Shown here: one piece after another, positions 11,300 through 22,253 of the stretch | Numbering within the stretch: position 1 is the first letter of the stretch | Layout: each line of letters starts with the position of its first letter | From: Abelmoschus esculentus | Lineage: Eukaryota; Streptophyta; Magnoliopsida; Malvales; Malvaceae | Direction of reading: 5' to 3' | Length of the DNA: 64,000 bases | Assembly (NCBI GenBank): GCA_035048815.1 | Contig: JAUCBN010000025.1 | Coordinates: forward strand, 14,656,501 to 14,720,500 | The notes under the pieces: generated by a model | The model's database searches: none | Seen by the model: the letters and a program-made list of their open reading frames with translations, nothing else | What the model was told of the DNA's origin: nothing | Position numbers and translations under genes: made by a program

Positions 11300-11875
11300 G
11301 ATAATGGAAATGAAAACCTGAAGAAGAGTGAAAAATGGTCACCGGATGCTCGTGTATTTAAAGACAAACATCGACGCGCTGTTTGAGGGAGCAACGTGAT
11401 CATTTCCCGTTGGCGTACATGCAATGCAATCTCAGCTGGCTTCCACTAGCAGCAACATCAACGCATATTTTGAAATTTGGGCGGCATAAATCCTGCCCAA
11501 AATTTTGCTATCATTTTGCTAAGGCCAATAATTGATTGTGACGGTAAACAATTCTTATTCTTCTTCATTGGACCTAAATAAATAAGAAAAATAAATAATA
11601 TATGGGAAATAATCAAAAAAATTTGAAAATTAAATTGCAAAAATAAAATCTAATTCCTAAAGCATAAAAATAAAATATGAAAAATTAAAAATAGAATTAG
11701 GTTACTGGAGGAGTGCAATTTAATGCATCTCCTATAGTAACCATCTTCCCTTTTTTTGGTGGAGGAGGAGTTGATGATTCAGTTAATAATTTATCAGGTG
11801 GTTTCTTTCTTGTTTGTTTCTGATTAGGTATTGTGTCGTCGTGGTAGAGGCTGCCTTGGCGGGTTTTGTCTAGAC
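11300..11875 (-). mobile_element. Athila-like internal spacer, pol missing
   Basis: Between the protease remnant and the transposase_32-like ORF there is only about 0.6 kb. It contains a short Pro-rich reading (near 11700-11810) but no reverse transcriptase, RNase H or integrase. The core polymerase genes have been lost from this element. Confidence 0.5.
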
Positions 11876-11876
11876 T

Positions 11877-12470
11877 TTATGTTTCTGTATTGAAGTTAAA
11901 TTCAGATTGAACCTCAATTTGTTGGCATTCGTCCAGTTCTTCTAGATGCCTCAGTACCTTGAACACATTGATCTTTATTTGTTGGTCATTGACTTGAATA
12001 ACCAGTATGATCAAAGCATTTTCATCTGCTTCACAATATAACCTTTTTCGCAATCGATCAGTGTTCTCCATGTTGCTAAGAACGACCTTTCCAATATGAT
12101 CAAAGCATTTTCATCTGCTTCACAATATAAAATAAGTAAGTCAACAGGAAATATGATTTTATCTACTCTTACCATGATATCTTCTATTTCTCCTTTAGGT
12201 TGTACGGAAGAGCGATCTGCAAGTTGTAGCATAACCTTGGTTGGTTTTGCCTGCCCGATGCCTAACTTCTGAAATACTGACTTAGGAATTAAGTTAATGC
12301 TGGCACCTAAGTCACATAATGCCTTACACCACGTATTGATCCCTAATAGAACATGATATCATAAAACTATAAGGATTTTTCCTTTTTGTTGTGGCTCTAT
12401 TGTGCAGCATTGCCACACATCCTTCTGTCGCGGCGGTAGCTTCAAACTCCTCAATTCTTCTCCTCTTCAA
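11877..12470 (-). pseudogene. Athila-type aspartic protease remnant
   Basis: On the minus strand an open stretch carries the retroviral-type aspartic protease signature CDLGASINLIP, then LQLADRSSVQPKGEIEDI and a VDKIIFP block, and a degenerate FLATWRTLID block. This order is typical of the protease at the gag-pol junction in Athila/Tat Ty3-type elements. It is broken by frame changes and by a tandem duplication that repeats a YCEADENALIIL-coding segment (about 12006-12047 and 12090-12131). Upstream it joins directly to a truncated LTR, so gag has been deleted. Confidence 0.7.
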
Positions 12471-12475
12471 TATGA

Positions 12476-12943
12476 TATCTTAATATTTCCTAATTTTATT
12501 CTATTTTCTAATTTTACTCTTTTTATGAATCTTTGACTTCCTTTGACTTTGACCATGGCTTGACTCTTTCTTTCTTCGCTTCTGTCTCTTTTATGAAATC
12601 ATCATTTTATTTTATATCTATCGAGCACCAGTTTTCATCTTTATTCCGCTGTTGCGGTAGTAAATGTGCTGCCAAGGCGGGTGATTTTTTACAATTAGCT
12701 TCAGTTTCCAACATTTATCGTTTTCATCTAGCATTACTTGTAGGTTTATTTCCTGTCCAAGAAAGAAATAATTAAACGTACCTGTTTTATACCAAATAAC
12801 ATATAAAATAATGAATTAAGTGCATGAATGTTGGAATATAGAAAACATGCAGAATTATCCTTTATTGTCTTTAATTCTTTTCATTACTAGCAATAATCAA
12901 GAGGGGAAATGATATAAAAATTAGGACTTTTATGCACTTATCA
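12476..12943 (-). mobile_element. truncated Athila-like 5' LTR
   Basis: On the minus strand it starts TGATAAGTGCATAAAAG at 12943 and follows the solo LTR at 1165-2497 for about 465 bp. The sequence then jumps to the protease region, so the LTR end, primer site and gag are deleted. GTAAG (12944-12948) follows on the plus strand, the same 5-mer at the same place in a FAR1-like gene as in copy A. Confidence 0.75.
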
Positions 12944-14060
12944 GTAAGTGGTTTATAACCATCTCCAGCTTCAATCAATTTTTGTAACACCCACATATAG
13001 GTATCTTCTTTTTCATTCACCACCAATGCACATCCAAATGGCATTGTGTTTCGGTGATGATTAACACCAACTAAAACAACGAACGACTTCTTGTATGCAT
13101 TGCACTTGAACGTTGTATCAAATGCAAGTACATTACCAAACTCTTTATAATTAGCGCATGATATACCATCGCACCATAATAATTTCTCTAAGTTTCTATG
13201 TTTATCTTTCGTGTGCCTCACAGAAAAATAGATCAGATTATTATTTTCCATATAAATATGTCATCACCATTTCATCATCATCATCATCTTATACTTCTTC
13301 TTGTTTTATTCTATGTAGATAGTTGTACAAATCTTTTGATAGAAATCCTACATTCTCAATTGAACCAGCTTCATTTACAAAATTGCGCATCATTTTACTT
13401 GGAGCAATTCCAGAATTGTGCATGATCTTAATCTTCATTTTGTCTAACTCACTAATTTTTCGAAATGTCCTGCAAAATAATTTATTATAGAACATTAAAT
13501 AATGATATATATATATATATAAGATAGATTTTAGTACATAACAATTTACTTATTGATGAATTATATACCTGATGTAAGCAACTTGTGTTGGTTGAACCAT
13601 TTCATGGTTATGTTCTAAGTAGAATTTAGCAACTTTCCAATATTGATATCGTTTATCCAATTTGAATTTAATAGATGCTTCACATCCAATTCTGATGATC
13701 GATCTTTGTTCATGTTTTTTGTTTGACAAGTTAATCCATCTTTATTCTCTATATCCCTCCTTACGACACACTAATTTCTTTGAAATTACATGACCACCAT
13801 TTTGACTTCTCACTGTCTAGCTACTTGAAACTCCAAAACATTTCACTTTTGCATAGGTTAAATAAAATTCAATGCAATCATCTAAAGTATTCCACTTCAG
13901 CATATCCATATCATTTTCATCGTAAACTTTTAATTCTTTTTCAATCTTATCTCATATACTCTCGTCAATAAAGTAATCAATTGTCTTCTCATCATCTATA
14001 TATTTTTTACCATCACCATTACAATCAATTGTCTTCTCACCATCACCATCACCATTTCAT
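12944..14060 (-). pseudogene. FAR1/FHY3-like gene, copy B, cut by the Athila-like element
   Basis: Paralogue of copy A. The DNA-binding domain lies at about 13790-13560, the linker at about 13495-13290 and the start of the MULE core at 13251-12949 (FDTTFKCNAYKKSF, then NHHRNTMPFGCALVVNEKEDTYMWVLQKLIEAG). It stops at exactly the codon where copy A is interrupted, and the second half of the core is not found at the other end of the inserted element. Frame changes and a stop in the DNA-binding domain mark it as a pseudogene. Confidence 0.75.
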
Positions 14061-15429
14061 CTAATTTGATGATTCGATTAAAAAAGGTTGAAAGTATTTA
14101 CCTTGCACCGTGAGGATGAAATCAGGGAAGGATCAGCAGCGAAGGAAGGCTTAAACCACGATGGAAGAGGTGACGAACGACTAATCAACCATGATGAAAG
14201 CGGTAACTGAAATTCACGAGAGAGACGTGATCCACATAGAAAATATACTTTATCGGTGTTGGGTTATATGAAAACGACGAGAGAAAATCTTTGCCGAAAA
14301 AATAACAAATGGTAATGAAAATAGGGAATACAATAACGATGAGGAGTTCTGTGGAGTATATTTTGCAAGGTTGGACTATTTTCAAACACTGAATGCTTGA
14401 CTTTAATTTAATTTTATGATTTTAATTAAGAAAATAATAAAATAAAATATTTAAAGTTTATTTAATCTAATTCCTATTTATTTTAAAGATAATTTTAATT
14501 ACAATTAAAGTCCTTTTGATTTTTATTTTTTAAAAAAAAAATTAATAGTATTCAACGGTGTTCAATGTTACGGTGTTCAGCGGTATGCAATGCCCGTTGT
14601 AGACTCATCCTAAAAATTATCGTATATGATTAAAAAAATAAAAGATTAATTTTAGATTATTAATAAAATATGATAGAAAATCAAAATATTATTGTAGTTC
14701 ATGAGTTTGATCGACACTAATCTCATTTTTATTCAAAAATAAGTTTGCTGCTTACATAACAAGTGATCAAAAATTATTAATTTTTAATTTAAGAATTTTA
14801 TTTTAATAAATCTCACATAACTTCTTAAATTAATAACTAGTCTCTGAACGATATATAAGTCCTAGAAACAAGTACAAACATATAATTTTCTGTCGAATAA
14901 TATAAATTATTATAAAACTGATATTTTAATATATAAAACTCTAATATTTTAAGATATACAAACTTATATTAATAATCAATAAAAATGTATAAACTACATA
15001 AAATATTACTAAGATTTTAATAGATATGAGAGTCCTTAAACACCCTCACGATTTCTGGCTACCTATGAATCTCAATTAACCCGATCACTGAGACATGGAA
15101 CATGGTTCCGTTCTGATCCCACTATCCAGGGAGATTCTTAGCTTTCTATTAATTACCCACGCATGAGCACAACCTAATGAAGCCCCCGAAAGGGGAAAAA
15201 GGTGTTGCTTTTTAACTATTATGGACACGTATTCTATATTTACGTGTGGTGGTCAGGCAGGCAGACCCACGACAAGAATCCGATGGTGGTGGGTTTTCCT
15301 AACGGAATGATGATAAGGACAAGTGGATAAGCTTTGTTATGAGTCCCAAATAAAGTTGGTTTCATAGTTATCTCAACCATCCCACGTGCATAAAGAGGGT
15401 TTATGCTGCTGCTGTCTGGTTCACCGGTG
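14061..15429. other. AT-rich intergenic DNA
   Basis: Probable 5' flank of FAR1-like copy B up to about 14400, then AT-rich sequence. A less AT-rich patch at 15010-15420 has no recognisable ORF or RNA gene. Confidence 0.4.
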
Positions 15430-15690
15430 CCGTTTTTGTGCCGTCTTAACTTTTTTTTTTCATGTTTCTATTTGTGCCTCTATTTTAAATTAAAAGTTTA
15501 AGATTTAAGTTTAAAGGTAGTGATTAGGGTTTAAGGAATTATGGGTAAGGTGTATTTTTTAAAATATATAGTTTAGCGTTTAGGATATAAAAAATTAGAG
15601 TTAAGGTTTAAAATTTATTTATTTAACAAATTTCAACAAGAGACACAAATGGAGACATAAGAAAGAGACATACGATGTTAACCCTTTTGT
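15430..15690. repeat. telomere-like fold-back fragment
   Basis: Contains degenerate GGGTTTAAGG and TAGCGTTTAGGATATAAAAAA segments plus the flanks seen in the complete fold-back element at 36378-36894 (ATGTTTCTATTTGTGCCTCTA at the left, ATGGAGACATAAGAAAGAGA at the right). Likely a diverged member of that family. Confidence 0.5.
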
Positions 15691-17276
15691 ACTTACCTTA
15701 CAATTTTAATTAAGATGAATATTATTTATTTTTGTTTTATTATTTATTAGTTCGAATTTTAACAATATTTTAAAACATGCAATTTTATATTTATACGCTA
15801 ATGTTGATAAAATAGTTACAATTCAGCTTAATGTTTTTTTGGTTCGACTAGCCTACGTTAATATTATAAACACTCCGCCCATTGTGTTTTTTGATTGGAC
15901 CCTTTCGTAAGGGAAATATCTTTCTCTTCAATTTGTCAGAAAACACTATGGAGAAGATATTTGGTTCCCATTGGTCGTTCAGCTTCTATAGTCTGTCTTT
16001 TGTAGCTACATTTGGAAAAATAAATCCTAATCCATTTTCGATGCTAAATATTAAAAAATGAGTTTTAATATTAAATTTTAAAGTTTAAGTTTAAAAATAT
16101 TTTATATCATAAAAATTTTAAATTTTAATCATATATATATAAATCTTTAACTTAAACTTAAATTTTTAATATGTGACAATAAATAAAAACACACAAAATA
16201 AATTATTTTTATTCGTAACTTTGTATTATTTCTATAAAAGCTTCGACACACAAGTTTAGGTAAACTTTAATTTATATAAGTTTTTTAATTTTAGGATTTA
16301 AGGATTTAGTGTGTATGGTGTATAATTTAAGGTTTATGACTAAAATTTAAATTTTATGATTTATGGTTTAAGTTTAGATTTTTAAGGTGCTAAGGTTTGA
16401 TATTTGGTATTTAAATTTTGTAGAAAGGTTATGTAATTTTTTTTTACGAGTTTGTGGATCAAAATGTAATATATAGAAATTATTTAATTAATATTTTATT
16501 TTAAATAATTTATAATTATAAGTTGAATCTTGAGATTTTTATTTTTTATTAATCAATTTAATGATATTCTGCGATATCCAGTGTTAGTGGTGTTTAATAT
16601 TGTTCGACGCTCATTGTATAATTTTTAAAATATATAAAGGGTTATACTTTGATAAATAAGTTATATAAAAAATTTACATAACACTCTAAGCTATAAAATC
16701 TAAAACTTAAATCTTTAACCTTAACCCACTAAAACTTAAACCTTAAACATTAAAATTTAAATTTAAATCATAAAACTTAAATTTTACACCTTATAATCTA
16801 AACCCTAATCTCGGAAGACTTGTATAAACTAAAGTTTTACTAGTAAACAAAAACCATAGTGAATTCTAACATATTGATTGAAATTCGGCATGTTCGGTCT
16901 TGATATTTAATGTAAATGTAGTGAATTTTAAGTCAAAAATTTTAAAATGCAAAGTAGTATTTGTTCATAAAATTTCTTAACTATTTAATGATGTATATAT
17001 TTTACAAATAAATTAATTAAACCTAAATTTCTTAAAATGAATATAATTCACTAGTTAAATTTTAATCTTTTACTTTTTATAACATTATTAATTAATTAAA
17101 AAATATTATTAATAATTATTTCACTTAAAACACTGATGTGATTAAAACAAAATACTTCTTTTTAACTTATCACTATAAGTAAATGTGTGTGATTAATATA
17201 TTCCTTTTGTAAAATAAAAAATAAAATAGAATGTACAGTTACCGAAACTTTCGGAACTGCGGTGCATATACAAAAA
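15691..17276. other. AT-rich intergenic DNA with telomere-like scraps
   Basis: No genes recognised. TTTAAGGTTTA-type sequence (16290-16420) and its complement-like AACCTTAAACC-type sequence (16680-16810) suggest another decayed fold-back element. Confidence 0.4.
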
Positions 17277-17660
17277 GAGTAAAAATCTTTTGTTTTTTTA
17301 TTGTATTTTCTTTCATGTTTTTTTTTAATATTTTAAAATTTTAAATTTTAATCTTTATTTTTATATCCTAAACCCTAAACTTTACATACTAAAATATTTC
17401 TTTCATGTTTTTTTTTTTAATTTTTTATAAATTTAAATTTTAAACTTTAATCTTTATTTTTTATATCCTAAACCTTAAACTCTACATCGTAAACTATACA
17501 CTTTACTTACTGTCAAATAAATAAATAAATAAATAAAATATACACTCTACTTCTAATTCTCTAGACTCTAACCACAACCTTTAACTTTAAACCCTAAACC
17601 CTCTAATTTAAAGCGGAGGCATGAAAGGATCCATGAGAAAGAAGATGACGATTTTCAACT
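17277..17660. repeat. telomere-like fold-back fragment (one arm, part duplicated)
   Basis: Starts with GAGTAAAAATCTT, the terminal sequence of the element at 36378-36894, and runs through CCTAAACCCTAAAC-type sequence to TTTAAAGCGGAGGCATGA. A segment with CTTTCATGTTTTTTTTT is repeated at about 17310 and 17400. An AAAT microsatellite lies at about 17516-17538. Confidence 0.55.
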
Positions 17661-18231
17661 TGTAATACAAACATTGACTCCCCACTTGCCTTTTTAAGTT
17701 TTGAAGTTCTGTTCTGTCTTTGTGAAGGTTATTCGTGAAGTGAATAAATGAGATCATTGGATTTTCTTGGTTAAACGATCAAACCAAATTCTATTGTTCT
17801 CAGCCAGTGTGAGCCACATTGGCACTGGGAAAAGTGTTTGGTTTCCTGGAATTACACATTGTCTGCAGACTGCAGTGGGGTGCAATGAAAATATCTTTTC
17901 AGTACTATGGGTTAGGAGTATTATTCATGCACGCATAGTTGTACTTTTGAAAAATGAGGCTTCAGCTTCAACAGGAGAATAAAATAAACACAAGTAAAAA
18001 CACATACATTTCTGTATTCATTATTAATACATCCTGATCATGAGTCAAGACTGGGTGATTTGTAATTACAGATAATTACCTCTTATTATGCGAAAATAAT
18101 CATTGAGTAAGTAGTATGACATTAACATCTTAGAAACAGACTTTGTTTTCATTTGAAGTTATGGAACAGCAGTATTTTCGACTTCTTCATATGGTCTCCG
18201 GCAACCATACCATCTTGTAATCCTTCATTGG
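17661..18231. other. 3' flank of the B-box gene
   Basis: No supported coding sequence. The small open frames here have no recognisable domains. It probably includes the 3' untranslated region of the minus-strand B-box gene. Confidence 0.4.
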
Positions 18232-18811
18232 TTATTTTCTGCTTTTCGATGACCGAGAGGCATTCGATGAAGTTGCTTCAATTGACAAATTCATACGCTG
18301 AAGAGCAGGAAATGAGCAGCCTGAGTGATCCTGCTTCAAACCAGAATTACAGTAAGGAAATTTAAAAGAGAGGAAGACATAGGCCATAGCACCTTTAAAA
18401 TGATTGGCTTACTTGAGAAGCAGGTTCAATGGTGTCACACTTGCGCTTCAATGAAACAACTGTTGTTGATTCGGAATCACTTTCTTGGCTTTTGATGGAA
18501 CAGTCTTCACTTTTTGAACTATTGGAAACTGACCATGTAACCACTTGATCTTGTTCATCATCAAGAGTGTTATTTATCTCTTCTCGGCAAGCATTTGTAT
18601 TGATGCAAGCGGAAACAGAGGAGGCAAGCTTCGGTCCCGAGCCATTCCAGGGCGTGGGAGATTGACAACGGTGGCAAAGAAGAGTTCTTAAATGCCTAGC
18701 AACCAGAAAATTGGCACCATGTACTATGGAATCACAGTCCCAGCACAACATGGCCACATCTGATTCACAATAAATCCTTCCCAGATCATTACAAAGCTCA
18801 CACTTTTTCAT
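18232..18811 (-). CDS. single B-box zinc-finger protein, BBX28/29-like
   Basis: Two exons: 18811-18413 and 18330-18232, encoding 165 residues. The start is the ATG of MKKCELC, where family members begin; an upstream ATG in the same frame is not conserved. The B-box spans about residues 4-50: C-x2-C, YCESD, LCWDCDSIVHGANFLVARH and LLCHRCQSPTPW, with all zinc ligands present. The rest is Ser/acidic-rich with a short basic LKRKCD patch. The donor CAA/GTAAGC and acceptor TTGAAGCAG/GATCAC keep the frame, and exon 2 ends SSKSRK-stop. BBX28/29-type proteins have no CCT domain and act in the nucleus as co-regulators of light and flowering signalling by binding other transcription factors. It lies next to EF-hand genes, as in Arabidopsis. 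The family is secure; the exact orthologue is inferred. Confidence 0.85.
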
Positions 18812-18931
18812 TTCCTTGTGAGAGAATGACCTTCTAGCTTGTTTTTGTTTCTGCTTAAGTTTAGTCCACCCCAGTGCTTTCAAGCACATATCTATTTTAG
18901 GCTTGGAAAATCCTCCCTTTAAATGCACCAA

Positions 18932-19454
18932 TAACCTTAGTAAAAACTACTGTTGTTGCTCGGTTAGTAAGATGTTCAAAAAGTCTGGTAAATGAGAAGC
19001 CATGAGATTATCTTAACAAAAAGTAAAATATAAAGTGCAAGATTAGGAAGATAATTTAGTGGGCAAAATGTAGGGACTGACGCTGCCAACTATACCGAAT
19101 TAAAATATTTAACTGAAGAGTAGTGTTAATGGAAGAACATAAACCAGAAACAATGTTTGATATTTTTTGGCTTTCTATATATACTCTGCACTCTGTACCA
19201 CCATTTGATGCTAACCCAAGGTAGGTATTTGTCTGTTGGGCACAGACGGCATGTGCACAGAGCATTACAGCATATATTAAAAACAATGCCAAACCTAGGA
19301 TAAAGATAATAATAAAATTTATATGTTTGGACCACCATAAATTAATATCCAAAACGCTTGGTCCATTATGTTTATAGATTGGAGTAGGCAAATCTCAAAA
19401 TAATCATAACCTAATGCCCTAGTACACCACCACCAGTATTACATAACCAAGGGT
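18932..19454. other. intergenic spacer between BBX and EF-hand gene
   Basis: Expected to hold the B-box promoter and the 3' end of the EF-hand copy. Minus-strand open frames here show no domain. Confidence 0.4.
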
Positions 19455-19795
19455 TTACATTTGGTTAACTAGAGTTTCTTCCAACAATGTTGTCGAGCTG
19501 TTCATCAAAGCCGGACTCAACCTAAACATCAGAGTACAAAATTCCATCTCATCCAAGCCACCATCTCCATTTAAGTCGCCTTCCCTCAACATGCAAACCA
19601 GTTCCTGGTCGCTCATGGCTCCCAATCCGAGCAAGACTAAGTTCGTCTTCAAGCTCTCGAAAGTTATCATTCCCTTGTCCTCGTCCATCAACAATCGAAA
19701 CCACTGCACAGCTCCTTCATGAACCCTTCAGCACCCAACTTCTCCACCATCACTGGGAAAAAATCCTCGAACACAATCTCGTTTTCAGCTTCCAT
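19455..19795 (-). pseudogene. PBP1/KIC-type EF-hand protein, frameshifted copy
   Basis: From the ATG at 19795 the frame reads like the neighbour at 24527-24865 (IVFEDFFPVMVEKLGAEGFMKEL). One base is missing near 19693-19697, so the frame meets TGA. The correct continuation is in another frame (RLLMDEDKGMITFESL, then the EF-hand loop DLNGDGGLDEME and MEFCTLMFRLSPALM) to a stop at 19455. The loop keeps its calcium ligands at positions 1, 3, 5, 9 and 12. Family members (PBP1, KIC, CMI1) are small single-EF-hand proteins that bind PINOID, kinesin-like KCBP or ICR1 in a calcium-dependent way. Either this copy is a recent pseudogene or the base loss is a sequencing error; an internal start at 19709 would give a shortened protein. 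Confidence 0.75.
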
Positions 19796-19870
19796 TGCCC
19801 AACTCCACGAATTTTCCAAATGGAATGAATAGAGTGAAAGGCCGAGTTAGATAGTTTTAATGTGGGTTAC

Positions 19871-19879
19871 TTATATATA
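19871..19879 (-). promoter_or_regulatory. TATA box for the EF-hand pseudogene
   Basis: TATATATAA on the minus strand, about 80 bp upstream of the ATG at 19795, a normal spacing for a plant TATA promoter. Confidence 0.45.
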
Positions 19880-20374
19880 TAGCTATATGCCTATATCATA
19901 TGCATAACGTCGTATTCAGAAAGGAAACGGAAAGTTTGGAGGAAGGATTGTCGACGACAATCAATGTAAAGTACGAGGAAGTTGTTTGGGAAGTTTGTTG
20001 CGGACCGGCATTTTTCTGGGGGGTATAGTCTTTCTTTCCTCGAAGTTGCATGGGGAGGTACCAGTTGGTAACGCTGCTCTTTTATTCGAGTTCTGCAAAA
20101 AAAGTTTTTGATTTTATAAGGAAACTTGCCGGGAAAACCACATTATGTCTCGTTTTGACGAGAATTTATTACATGAACTCGTTTCATCATTTAAGATATT
20201 GTCTCAACCAATTAAATTAAGATACATTATATATTTTTTTTATATCATATTCATAAGCATCATCCAAATTATCTATATTAATGTTTTTGATTAAAAAAAG
20301 AAAAAAATATTATCAAAATTATTTTTATGTTGTCTTCCTCTTTATTGTTCAATTTTTTTAATTATTTTTTTCTA

Positions 20375-20657
20375 AACCCTAACCTTAAATACTAAACCTG
20401 TAAACCCTAACCCTAACCTTAAACCTTAAACCCTAAAACATAACTCATAAACACTAACCCTAAACCCTAAATCATGACCTCTAACCCTAAACCTTAACTC
20501 TAACCCTAAACACTAACCCTAAACCTTAAACCTAAACCCTAAACCTAAACACTAAGCATAAACCCTAACCCCTAACCCTAAACTCTAAACCTTAAACCCT
20601 AAACATAAACCCTAACCCTAACCCATAACCCTAAATTCTAAACCATAAGCCCTAAAT
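20375..20657. repeat. telomere-like (CCCTAAA-type) interstitial tract
   Basis: About 280 bp of imperfect AACCCTAAACC and AACCCTAACCC units on the plus strand, the Arabidopsis-type plant telomere sequence. It forms the unpaired apex between the two arms of the fold-back element. Confidence 0.8.
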
Positions 20658-21597
20658 TTATAAAAAATAATTAAAAAAAATTAAAGAACAAAGAGAAAGA
20701 TAGTATGTCACGACCCGATTTCGGATCCGAGTGTCGGGTTAACCCGGGGTGTTGGGCTTCGGTTTTGGGCCCGGGTTTGAGTTTTGGGCCTTGTTGGGCC
20801 TTAGGCTTTTAGGCTTGTTTGAGTTGTTGGGCTTGTAGGTTGTTGGGTTGAGGGTAATTTGGTAATCACCAAATTGAGATGAAAAGAGAGAGGTTTGGGG
20901 GTTTAATTTTCTGCAGAGGAATGACCTCGTTCCTTTCTCTCTTCATTCTCCATCTTTCCCCACCATAGAAGCGAGAAAAGTGAAAGGTAAAAGGCTTGAT
21001 CTTTAGGAGTTTTGTTTAGAATCTCGTTTTTATGTTAGAGAGGATGTTGTAGGGCTGCAAAGGATCTATTAAAAGAGATAAGAAAGTGTTTGTTTGGAGA
21101 AGGATGAAGGTTTAAGAGAGGTTTAAGGTGGAGTTCGGGATTGGGTTTTTAGGAAGCTTAAATCCCATCCTTTTGATGTTTTTAAGTTGTAGAATTCATC
21201 TCAAATCGTTCTAAATCATTGTGTATCTTTCCCTTTGTAGAGAAACAAGTGGGAGAGCCATCTTCAAGCCTTGGAAAGGAGAAAGTTTGAGGTTGAGCTT
21301 GGAGCTCGGGTTTGGTGCTTTTGTTGCTGTTGCTTAAGGTTGGTTCTCTTCCAACTCATAATCATCATGCATATCATGTTTTAAGTTTAATGTATGTTGT
21401 TGATTGGTTTGAAATGTTGGCAGCTTAAGAATGGTCATTAATGGTGGATTATGGTATTGTTGTTGAACCTTTGTGAAAATGACGTAAACCTAATTAGAAT
21501 CACTCCCTTAAGGCCTAGGATTAATTTAGTACTAAATGGATCGAGTTTGGATAGGTTTCTAAGTGTTCAAACTGCAAAAACTACACTTATCGTGCAG

Positions 21598-21833
21598 GGG
21601 GTATCGATACCGGTGGCCCGTGTATCGATACCTCTGATAGAATTTAGGCTACAAGAGTAGGGGTATCGAACCACGGTTCGATACCGAGCTATCCAATAGC
21701 ATAATGGCATCGATGCCAGTATCGGAGCATGAGGTCTTCCTCTGTTGACTTTTGGAATGGTCAAAGGGGTTCGGTACTGGTATCGATACAGGTGTTTCGA
21801 TACTCCAAGTAGGGGTATCGATACCCTAGAGCA
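21598..21833. repeat. cluster of GGTATCGATACC palindromes
   Basis: Within the solo LTR there are at least five perfect or near-perfect copies of GTATCGATAC (at about 21600, 21629, 21779 and 21814, plus variants at 21662-21693 and 21797). The same motif cluster occurs in the unrelated copia-like LTR at about 5145-5415. Confidence 0.7.
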
Positions 21834-22048
21834 ATTTTAGCCCAAGTCCTTATGGAAATATGGTAAAGTCTCACAAAGCTATTTTAGATGTCCCAAGACT
21901 TGTATAAACCTTAAAATGAATATTAGACCGAGAATTGGACACCTAGACCCGTTAAAGAGATAATTGAATAATAATTGGAGTCTAGTGGTGTAAACCGATA
22001 TTTAGAACCGTTAAGGGTTTGTGTGACCTACTCGAGTCACGTGGCTTA

Positions 22049-22253
22049 CTAGGAACCTTGCTTAGTGCTGACGGGTTGCCTAGAGTACATATTATATAAT
22101 TATGAGATAAACTGATAACCTTGCTTAGTGTTGATGGGTTATCGGTAATATTATGCGGAAGACCAGCTAGGACCTTACTTAGTTCTGATAGGTTCCTTAG
22201 CGGATATTGTGGGTGGCATGCCACGGGCCTTGCTTAGTGCTGATGGGTCTCAT
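22049..22253. repeat. four serial hairpins with a conserved TTGCTTAGTGCTGATG loop
   Basis: The loop variants start near 22058, 22121, 22175 and 22230. Stems differ: CTAGGAACC/GGTTGCCTAG, GATAACC/GGTTATC, CTAGGACC/GGTTCCTTAG, and a shorter GGCC/GGTC. Spacing is about 55-63 bp. Confidence 0.7.

Noticed and set aside
20375..20657. True chromosome end or telomere
   Set aside because: The repeats are degenerate and flanked on both sides by inverted arms, host genes and nested elements.
21451..22224. Small frames on both strands in the solo LTR
   Set aside because: They lie in a bounded LTR rich in hairpins and palindromes, with no domain or start context.
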